Shown here in pieces: positions 11,801-21,402 of a stretch of DNA of 21,402 bases (positions are counted from its first letter, which is position 1; each line of letters starts with the position of its first letter). The stretch covers positions 1 through 21,402 of the forward strand of contig JASWJB010000505.1 of assembly GCA_032433595.1 (NCBI GenBank). The letters are read 5' to 3'. The stretch is from Conoideocrella luteorostrata (taxonomy: Eukaryota; Ascomycota; Sordariomycetes; Hypocreales; Clavicipitaceae). The notes beneath the pieces were generated by a model that was not told where the DNA came from, ran no database searches, and was given only the letters and a program-made list of their open reading frames with translations. Both the position numbers and the translations under genes were made by a program.

Positions 11801-14800
11801 ATGAGATAGTTGCCCAGGGCTTCTTCGAAGATGAAGTTGTGTTCCGCAGCGTGGTCCAGGGCCTCCTCGTAGTCTTGTATGGCCTGGCCATGTTCCTTCG
11901 ACAGCTCGGCCACCTGGGCGCGGAGAAGCCTCGACCAGGAGCGATAGTTGACATCCGAGACTACTGACCAAGCTTCCATCATTCCGACAAATCCGCGCAG
12001 TTCGCTCACGACGTCTTGGGTCTGCGCCGAAAAATCCTCCGTCTGCGAACGAGGGTCTTGTATCAATCTCAGCAACTGCCCAGTTCGTGCCAGTCCGTAA
12101 AAGAGTAGGATCAGCCGACTATTTCGTGCCGACCACAACATGGCTATCTTCTCAACACACTGTCTCCCAATCTCCACAGCTCGCTCATAGTGGCCAAAGA
12201 GAAATAACACGCAGAGTTCAAGACTCTCATAGAACAGGGACGATCGGTTGCTGTCTTGGGTTTGGCTTGTAAGCCAGCTCTTGTATGCGATGGAATCATG
12301 CTGTCCGTCCGTCATCACGCCGGTGGGATCATGGGAGAGAGTCTTCCCCTGCAAGGCTCGGCAAGCCTGCCGGGTGGCCACCAGAAGCGAGCCACCACGC
12401 GTGTCGAAAGACCAGTTGACAATCTCCTCGCAGCCAAATTGGCAAAAGGATTCCAAGTCTGACAAGTTCTCACTGGCAAAAAACTTGGTCAAGGCGGAGA
12501 GCCCGTAGCTCAGGATGGTTGAAATCCGGTCACCGCCAACAGATGCCAGCTCAATGGCGTCTTCCATTTGGGGGATTGACAAGGACATGGAATACTGAAC
12601 ATGTCCCACGAAGCAGGAATGCAACATTTGACCACGAGCCATGGAGTAGGCGTCCCGCGCAGAAAAGAGCAAATCATGACAGTGTGTTCCCATTTCAATG
12701 GCAAACTGCGCCATGTCAAAGCGAGCCAGCGCAACTATACCCATGTGCAAAAAGGCCATACCAGACTGTGGAAAGGATCCTCGGCTCAGATGCATTTCCA
12801 GCATGACAAGAGTGAGATTATAAAACTGCAAACAGTCACTCCACCAGGCGGCAGAGGCTGTCTCGGATAAAACAGCTCCAATGGAAGCGGTGACCGGCTC
12901 CGCCCTCTTTTTAGGGTTGAGGAGCGATTGACGATCCAGTCCTTGAATTTGCTTCACAAGCTTGAGGAACTTTCGATCGCACTTTTCGTAGCTTGGCTCG
13001 TCTTCGAGCGTGACCCCGAGAGCCGCAAGGCACTCCTTCAACGAGATGAAAGCAGCCATGGCGTTGCCGTTTTGTGCGAATATTCGAGACTGCAGCACAT
13101 AGGCAGGCGCCTTGTCGATGGCTGACTTGGCATTGGCGAACACAACCGACAAGAGGTCGTTTGCCGCCGAAAGCTGTCCCATGAATAGATAGCATTCTGC
13201 GGAGCGCAAATGAAGTTGCATGGTCTCCTCATAAGACACGTCCTCCTCACCGTCCGTCCAGGGTTTTCTCTGCAACAGCTCGATCGCGGCATGATAACAC
13301 TTTGCGGCCGTCGGTCTCGCTCCGTTCTCTGTTGCAGCCTGGGCGCAGTCCATCAAGAGCTTGCGGAAATCTCGTCGAACGGAAACACGCTGCGAAATGA
13401 TCGGGACAGCCTCGCAGATGTGTGACGCGGTGCTGTCCCGCTGTCTGGCTTCCACCGCATAATACTTCAAAAGGGTTTGAGAAATGACGAAATGCATCCG
13501 CCGCGAGTTGCATTCCTTCAAGGCCGCCGATGCACTGATGTATCGGTCGTGGGCGAATTTAAACCGGTCGTCAGTCTCGCTGGGCACGATGATGTATGCC
13601 TGAATGGCTGCTTGAAGCCCGGATATCGCCTCTGCTTCCGAATACGAACGCTTTGCAAGGTCCGGACAGCAATTGGGGATGTCGTCCTCTGGGTAGTCGA
13701 ACTCGCCCTTCATCAATCGGCAGATGATTTCAAACGAGAACGAGTTCCCTAGCAGAGCAGCCCACGACAGGACTGCCCGCGTGGCACGTGGCAGCTCATC
13801 CAGCCGCCTGGTGATGAAGCCGGTGTCTAATACGTCATAGTCCTTCTCGCCCTGGAACTGCGCAAACAACTTATCGAGGTCGAACTCCCATATGCTCTTT
13901 TGGTATGCATACCAAATGCATTTCTTGCGATGGCAAGCGCTGAGCATCTCCCTCATGTAAAAGGGATTGCCAGCGGTCTTGGACTGGATGACGAGGGCTA
14001 GAGAAAATATCTCGTCCTTTGGCCTGGAGAGAGTCGCTGACACATAATTGACAATGTCAGTCTCCGACAGGGGCTCCAGAGTGATTCTCGTAATTCGGGG
14101 GCGGCTGTTGCGGGGGATTTCTTCCATCTCGGCCGGGTGAATTATCTTGTCCATCTTTTCTCTCGAGAGCTCGTCCGGTCTGTACGTCATGATGATCAGC
14201 ATCCTCATCTTGGCACCGATTATCTGTGTAATCAGTTCCAATGATTCATGATCCGCGAAGTGGAGATCGTCGAGACAGAAGCAGATGAATTTGTGAGTGG
14301 TGAACACGCGCAGGATATCCAGGCAAGTGTTCATCAGACGGGTCGTTTTTGTCGAAGTGCCGGCGCATAGAAAGTCTTGAGACGACTGAGATCCCGCATT
14401 AGAAGCAGTGGTGGTGGTGGCATTGGCGGCAGAATGGTTCTTTCGGCCTGGTGAGCTGCCTGGTGACGACCCGCGTCTCTTAGTGCTGAACCTTCCACTG
14501 CTGCGGTGGTTGCTGGCTCCCTGTGGCGCGCCCGACGATGTCAAACGCAGCATAGGGCTGCCCGTCGAATCAGGCGGACCCAGGAGGAACTCGGGCAGCC
14601 CGAGGACTCTATGAAGCATCGGCCACACTGGGCGAACATACTGCTTCAGACCTTGATGGAACGGCGTTTCTGTGTTCGTCTCGCCCCATACTTGCCTGAA
14701 CAGGGAGGACAGCAGCTTGAGCAGAGGCCCAAAGGCTGTGCGCCTAGCTGTGTCGAATTTGGCGGTGGCGCAATACCCCCTTCGCCTGGCCTCTCCCAGG

Positions 14801-16814
14801 ACGCTCTGCACGAGGAAACTCTTGCCCAGTCCGCCGGCGCCTTCGATGGTCACGATCTCGCAGTTGCCCCGTCGACGGAATTTGGCGGTCCCCAACTGTC
14901 GGGACAGGCTCGAGGCACCAGAGTCGTTCAATCCTAGCCGGCTTCCGTCTGGTCCGTTGCTGTCCACAGCGCTCGACGTGTCCAAGGACATGGAGTGGTG
15001 TCGCTCCCAAGGCTTCGTCGTCTGACGTGGCTGAGGGCCGCCGGACTGGGTTGAAGAAACAGTCTCGTTTGATAGAGTTTGTGTATCGGACAGGACGGAC
15101 GGATGGAAGCTGTTTCTAGGATTTCTGGGATCCGCCGATCCAGCGTATGTAAAAGAGATGCTCCTCTGGTTCGTACCGTCGGCAGAGCTTGCTCCGCCCT
15201 CACTAGAGACGTCGTCAACGGCGCGCTCATTCTGTAAACTGGACCCGTCCGAAAATCTGGTGGAGACTCGACTGCCACTCATCGAGTGGTTGCGGGAGAC
15301 ACGTTCGATGACTTTGACAAGCTCATTGCGTTCTGCTTGTCGGCCGATCATGGCTGTCGGTAGAACAAAAAACGACGAAACATCCTTGGACCCAATCTCC
15401 CAGTCTTTCAGAGCTGTCGAATCGCCGTTTGCCAAGAGCTGCTGCACACTGATGAGATCGTGTCGCAACCCGCTTGCCGAATGATACCGGTCCGCGATGT
15501 TCTTGGCGGTGCATTTCTGAATGATGCGGCCAATGACATCCGGGACGTCCATTCGCACCGTGGCCACGTTTGGCACCCTGCGCCCGAGCACGCCTTGGAT
15601 GATGTCCATGGGTGTTTCTCCGGTATATGCAGGTTGTTGCGTCAACAACATCCACAGCAGTATCCCCAGCGAGTAAATGTCAGTGCGAGTGTCTGGTTCT
15701 GCCGGCATGCGCCCGGTCTGCTCAGGGCTGATGTAGAGAAGCTTGTTCTTCACGCCGACTTCCTTGGAGAGCGTCAACCAGCCGGTGCTTGTCAACCCAT
15801 GCTCGAATGTCCGCAGGCCAGACCCGAACGACACTATGCGAACCTTGTTCTCGTCGGCATTGAAGTGGAAGGCATCCCCACGAATCTCTCCGTGAATCAG
15901 GCCCTGTCCATGATGCAGTATCTCCAAACACTGCACAGCGCCAATCGCAAACTCCAAGAAATATTCCAGGTTCATTACCCGCTTAGATTTAGCGGGCTTG
16001 GGACGATATGAGACAAAGGCATCTCCCTCTTTGCGCGCTTTGTAAAAGGCAGGGCCCAGATCCAAAATGTCCATCAAGAAATTAGGGCCCGGATGCTGGA
16101 AAATAGCCACAGTGATAGACGAGCGGTCTCCAGGCGCCGGCTTTAGCCTGATGATATCGATCGGCTTGGCGATGTGGTCACCATGAGGGTCCGCTGTCGC
16201 GGCGACATTCTTGGCAATTTGAAAGGCTCGCTCTTCTCGAAGGATGTGAAATGACACTCGCGCAACGACGGATTCCTCGATGACGGGCGCCTGTTCTCCC
16301 TGCTGGATAGGTGTTGGCAGCTGGTGCATTTGAGGAGTTCGGGGAGCGTCGTTGCTCTGCGTATCCGATGGGGGGGGAACTTGGTTGCTAGGTTCAGACA
16401 TTGATGGCCGGCCTGATGGCAGCTTGGTCACTGATCCGGAACTTGACTCATTTTGCCATGCGCCTGAAGATGGTACTGTCGGGGAGACGAATCGAGTTCC
16501 AAAAACGAGCCTGATTCCATCCCAACATGTGTCAGCGCAAATTATTCTTCGTTTTTTGCCTTCCGCCCTCCTCCGCCCACTCATCCCCCTCGGTGGAGGG
16601 TATATGAGGTAGATCAAAATCTACAAGGCCATGAACATGCAAATCTAGTCAAAGTCAGCAAAACCTACCAGAAGTCGTAGCTAGAATGTATCGGCTCCTT
16701 CGATTCATCCCAACTATAGCCAGCTATCTGGCGAAGGCGCTCAAATATTCTCTGCGGCGGAGGAGGAGGAGGTGAGTCGAGGACATCCTCGGGCACCAGA
16801 GCGGCGCCGTCCAT
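8871..16814 (-). CDS. Giant hybrid histidine kinase (pseudokinase-ATPase-GAF-HisKA-HATPase-REC), class X type
   Basis: This is a phosphorelay sensor: it autophosphorylates a His and passes phosphate to its own receiver Asp, then presumably to a phosphotransfer protein. I model three exons, 16814-16669, 16510-9526 and 9455-8871, giving 2571 aa. Domains: Pro-rich N terminus; protein-kinase-like fold about 165-410 with HGE and SFG in place of HRD and DFG; disordered linker about 455-590; ATPase with Walker A GAGGLGKS at 606-613 and Walker B-like LDDLHFAD around 795-802, with a Ser/Thr-rich insert between them; helical repeat-like region about 1050-1660; GAF about 1740-1910; coiled coil about 1918-1970; H-box SHELRTPLN with phospho-His 1979; N-box 2090-2103; G1 DTGIGI at 2131; F-box FQPFSQAD at 2145; G2 GGSGLGL at 2160; receiver 2249-2375 with phospho-Asp 2305, Thr 2337 and Lys 2359; Ser/Lys-rich tail 2378-2571. 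There are no membrane segments, so it is probably cytosolic. The order matches S. pombe Mak2/Mak3 and Candida Chk1. The start at 16814 has A at -3, G at +4 and an in-frame stop just upstream. Family identity is very secure; the terminal exons are inferred from splice signals and frame. Confidence 0.9.
9456..9525 (-). other. Histidine kinase intron 2 (contains the apparent stop)
   Basis: The donor GTATGA begins right after a Pro codon at the end of the receiver domain. A GCTAAC branch site lies about 15 nt before the acceptor AGCAG at 9460-9456. Removing these 70 bp (phase 0) bypasses the TGA at 9522-9520 and continues in frame for 194 codons to the TGA at 8871. Intron size and signals match those of the neighbouring mutase gene. 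Confidence 0.8.
16511..16668 (-). other. Histidine kinase intron 1
   Basis: The donor GTAGGT follows TTC-TG, and the acceptor ATCAG precedes G-CTC, with a GCTGAC branch-like site between them. The splice (phase 2) joins Tyr-Asp-Phe-Trp to Leu-Val-Phe-Gly in frame, linking a well-formed 48-codon first exon to the long exon. Without this intron, the translation upstream of 16510 is a basic, unstructured stretch typical of read-through. The exact acceptor is the less certain end. Confidence 0.7.
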
Positions 16815-16923
16815 GATGGGAAGGCAGCGCTATCGCCCGTCGCAGTGCGGTGCGGTACGTCGAGAAGGATTGTCGAACGGGGGGGGGGGGGCGTGGTGGT
16901 CGAGAACTCAAAGGCTTAGACAT
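16741..16923 (-). promoter_or_regulatory. Possible overlapping upstream ORF in the kinase leader
   Basis: The nearest upstream ATG in the kinase leader is at 16923, in a different frame. It opens 60 codons ending at 16741, beyond the main start at 16814. Its context is weak (C at -3). If the transcript begins upstream of 16923, this frame would compete with the main start. The peptide is Pro/Ser/Arg-rich and does not look like a functional protein. Confidence 0.3.
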
Positions 16924-17223
16924 GCGATCGACAAAGATGATGCAAACCCGTATTCAGAGCCCATCCTTGTGTGGTTGATGCAAAAAGAGGTGCGAGAGGA
17001 GGAGAGTAGGCACAGCAAGGCAGCCGATAAACGCCGAGGGTCGAGCAATGAGGTACAGGACCAACGAGCGCGGCGAGGGTTGAAAAGGAAGCCGTCGTAG
17101 GATTTTGGGAGGTAGTGGTGTATGGGGCCGGCGTCGCGCGGTGTGTGTGGTAAGCAGTTCTAGCGTCCAAGTTTTGGTGGTGCGGGACCGGTGTGCGTTC
17201 GCTGTGCGGTGGTCAGCGTCGGC

Positions 17224-17303
17224 TCCAGCAGCGTCAACTCTAGCAGCATCAACTTCAGCAGCGCCGAGGCTGGGTGGGCAGCGGGCAGCGGGCAACAGGC
17301 AGC
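17224..17303. repeat. Two adjacent short tandem repeats (15 bp x3, 7 bp x4)
   Basis: Three imperfect 15-bp units built on CAGCAGCRTCAAC occupy 17224-17268. After a short gap, four 7-bp units of GGGCAGC type occupy 17276-17303. Both lie in the upstream spacer of the histidine kinase. A plus-strand frame through them gives an Ala/Ser-rich translation that is a repeat artefact. Confidence 0.8.
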
Positions 17304-17312
17304 GGGTAACTA

Positions 17313-17626
17313 TACTCCGTAGTGCCTGTCAAGTGCATGACCTCCTGTCGACCGCAGTTGGCACTAGTCAGCCTGGGATTTGGCCCAAGGCGAGGCACAT
17401 GGCGCATATGATTCATGGACTCCAACGCTTGGCCCTATTAAAGCCCCGGATTGCCTGCATGTTTGCTCGACTGGATATATATATTTGCTCTGGCTGTACG
17501 GAGTACTACTACTATGGCTCTACTCCGTAAGTTCCGTTTCATGGGCGGTGGGCCTCACAGGCGGGCCCTTCATTCCCAACATGCCAACTAACGAACCACG
17601 AGCGTGTCGGTGCGTAGTACGGAGTA
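17313..17626. repeat. Cluster of the 9-bp TACGGAGTA element upstream of the kinase
   Basis: Four exact copies lie within about 310 bp: TACTCCGTA at 17313-17321 and 17521-17529, and TACGGAGTA at 17497-17505 and 17618-17626. The copies at 17497 and 17521 form an inverted pair with a 15-bp gap. The cluster is 500-800 bp upstream of the kinase start, in its likely promoter region. Confidence 0.85.
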
Positions 17627-17930
17627 GAGCGAGCGCATTTGTCAGATATTGAAATCAATGAGGCAGCCTATATTCCTACACCGATTCCTCGTCCTCACCG
17701 TCGTCCTAAGAGGCTGGATTCAGAACCTCTCAGAGAAATGGTCTTTTTTTTCCCTCTTTGCCATCTGATTGACCGTTTGCTAAAGGCATGGAGGCCACAC
17801 GCCACTTCACCATTACCCTCCCAATGTCCGCGATACACTCCATGCACGCCTTTGCACTCCTTCAAAATGCCCAGAACGAAAATTCACCAAAAACGAAAAG
17901 ACTGTCTTCACTCCCACCCTTATTTTACAC

Positions 17931-17963
17931 GAAATTGCCCAGAAATTGCCCAGAAATTCCCCC
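17931..17963. repeat. 11-bp tandem repeat, three copies
   Basis: Two exact copies of GAAATTGCCCA (17931-17941 and 17942-17952) are followed by a third, degraded at its end (17953-17963, running into a C tract). Confidence 0.85.
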
Positions 17964-18330
17964 CCGATTTCGTTCCTTGCGCCCCCTGACCGCCGCCCAT
18001 CCTAGCAGAAGCGGCCACGTTCGCCCCCCACCAACAAATGTAATGACGACATGACGCAGCTCATGTATGACAACAAAAAGGAGTCATTTCAGGAAAGGGC
18101 AAAAAATAGTATTGGACAGGAGGAACAGCTTTGCCCACCACCACAACGTGACACAAAAACAAAACACTAAACCTATGCCGTTAAAACCTCCAGGACATAA
18201 TCTCCTCACCCATAGCGGTAGGAGCAATGTTTTCTCGCAATGTATGATGCTACCCTCGATGCACTCACTCTCCGCAGGTATCTTCTTTTTTTCGGTACGT
18301 ACCATTGCGACCAACCATCTTGCAAGGTGA

Positions 18331-18360
18331 CACACACTCACTCACACACTCACTCACACG
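18331..18360. repeat. CACACTCACT microsatellite
   Basis: An approximately 12-bp unit of CA and CTCA steps is repeated twice with partial copies. Simple-sequence DNA between the two genes. Confidence 0.75.
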
Positions 18361-18449
18361 ATCTCTCTCTCGGGACATGCAATCAGCAAGTTTCCTGCAG
18401 GTACAGCAGACGATTGGTCTTGTTAAAGTAATCATGCACTACAACTAGT

Positions 18450-18472
18450 TACTCCGTACTCCGTACTCCGTT
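18450..18472. repeat. Tandem TACTCCG array
   Basis: Three head-to-tail 7-bp units of TACTCCG give two overlapping exact copies of the 9-bp element (18450-18458 and 18457-18465) and a third ending in GTT (18464-18472). This is the only place in the window where the element is tandemly arranged. Confidence 0.9.
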
Positions 18473-18504
18473 ATCCCCTTTGGTAATCATGTGACATGCC
18501 ATTC

Positions 18505-18531
18505 CACCACCATCACCATCACCATCACCAC
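18505..18531. repeat. CACCAT triplet/hexamer microsatellite
   Basis: A run of CAC and CAT triplets, mostly as CACCAT hexamers, between the mutase 3' end and the kinase promoter side. Confidence 0.8.
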
Positions 18532-18985
18532 AAAATATCAGCGATAGCCACGCCAACTTACAACACAAAGCGAGTCATATCTGATCCATATAAAGAGGGC
18601 AGCCAGTGCGTGTTTATTTTAGAGCGGTCCAACTCTATTCTCTATCTTGACCGCATCCAACAGTCTGAAAGTTGAGAAGATATCCCCATTTCTATGCCAA
18701 CCTCCCATGAGACATTTTTCTCCGTGACCAGCTGTCCCGCCGTCATAAGCATTTATTATCTTTTTCTTCTCTAGATATCCCGTCATTACCTAAAACCCAT
18801 CCATCCCATGAAAAATCTCAAGCAGATTCTACTCCCTGCGTCCATCATGTCTTTCTGAAATATCGTAATTCAGATTGGCAGTCTTTGAATTAGGGACTCG
18901 CTGACACTCAATGACTATACTTTTTTTCTTCTTTCATTTTTTTGGAGGGCGGGCCGGGTGGGGGATTCGGCCAGGGGGCTAGTCA

Positions 18986-18991
18986 TTTATT
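18986..18991 (-). terminator. Putative poly(A) signal of the mutase gene
   Basis: AATAAA on the minus strand lies 34 nt past the mutase stop codon. An additional AATAAA overlaps the stop itself (19029-19024) but is too close to be the likely functional one. Fungal poly(A) signals are degenerate, so this is a plausible rather than proven site. Confidence 0.45.
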
Positions 18992-19024
18992 TCAAACTTT
19001 AAATGTTATCCATCGTAGATTGCT

Positions 19025-21058
<2,034 letters not shown>

Positions 21059-21402
21059 GGTGGGGATTTGTGGTGGGAGTGACGATGGATTGCGTTGGAG
21101 GGGGGAAGTATCAAATCAAAATTTATAAAAAAAAAATCAAAAATCAAATAAAATCTTGTGCTGATCAGAGGCAGTCGACTATGTGACGCTAATCAAGGTA
21201 GCGATGCAATGAAAGCAGAGGGTATGGAAGAGAGAAAAACTATATCTCAAGCAGCAAGCGTGTGGAATCGCAGCAGGATTGATCAATACCGACCGGTGGC
21301 TGTAGATAAGTTCCAAGTTGCATGTAATCGATTGTTTTCCTGCGGATCCCTGAACACGTTGCCCTGAAAAGGAGACGGTGAGGGTCACTGAATGGAGGGG
21401 GG
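21059..21402 (-). promoter_or_regulatory. Promoter and leader region of the mutase gene
   Basis: On the minus strand the ~50 nt before the start are C/T-rich, as in many fungal leaders. A TATAAA lies at 21127-21122, about 65 bp upstream of the ATG, next to a T-run. I see no other gene and no copy of the 9-bp element here. The window ends within this region, so the full promoter may not be included. Confidence 0.45.

Larger units (their letters stand above)
16815..19024. other. Spacer: kinase promoter side and mutase 3' side
   Basis: This 2.2-kb stretch has no gene I can support. The part next to the kinase start is CT-rich on the minus strand, with a 13-nt C run (plus-strand G at 16879-16891), which fits a fungal 5' leader. 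A TATATATA-like stretch lies at 17474-17484, far (about 660 bp) from the start. The middle holds several tandem repeats (17224-17303, 17931-17963, 18331-18360, 18505-18531) and six exact 9-bp elements. Short frames here, such as the one at 17105-17530, translate the repeats and show no domain. The right end carries the mutase 3' untranslated region. Confidence 0.6.

Noticed and set aside
9520..16617. Single-exon model of the kinase starting with TTG at 16617 or ATG at 16584
   Set aside because: The upstream codons read like intron sequence. A better start with strong context lies at 16814 in a spliced exon, and the stop at 9520 lies in a second intron.
17105..17530. 141-codon plus-strand frame
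   Set aside because: It translates the 15-bp and 7-bp tandem repeats and two 9-bp elements (Tyr run), with no domain. It lies in the kinase promoter region.

Overview
The window looks like nuclear DNA of a filamentous ascomycete, probably a Sordariomycete. Its two real genes have short GT-AG introns (65-158 bp), most with CTAAC-like branch sites. One encodes a very large hybrid histidine kinase of the fungal pseudokinase/ATPase/GAF type. The other encodes a fungal-type UDP-galactopyranose mutase. The spacers are long and rich in simple repeats. I see no bacterial, viral or mobile-element genes, no rRNA or convincing tRNA, and no CRISPR.

Layout. Positions 1-8870 hold no gene I can support: reading frames are short, overlapping and without recognisable domains. 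The stretch carries microsatellites and scattered copies of a 9-bp element, TACGGAGTA / TACTCCGTA. Positions 8871-16814 (minus) hold the histidine kinase in three exons. The long open frame in the middle is only exon 2. Its apparent stop at 9520-9522 lies inside a 70-bp intron, and the true start is in a small upstream exon at 16814. The predicted protein is 2571 residues. Positions 16815-19024 are a 2.2-kb spacer with the kinase leader and promoter, many short tandem repeats, more copies of the 9-bp element and the 3' end of the next gene. Positions 19025-21058 (minus) hold the UDP-galactopyranose mutase in six exons (541 residues). Positions 21059-21402 are its promoter side.

How the genes relate. 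The mutase makes UDP-galactofuranose, the donor for galactofuranose in fungal cell-wall glycans. The kinase is a cytosolic-looking phosphorelay sensor; its class includes the S. pombe peroxide sensors Mak2/Mak3 and Candida Chk1. Both genes lie on the same strand but are separated by 2.2 kb, and nothing in the sequence shows that they work together.

Most notable signals: the hidden N- and C-terminal exons of the kinase; its degenerate N-terminal kinase domain; and a 9-bp element with 12 exact copies in the spacers and none found in the coding exons. I did not find a clearly new gene system.
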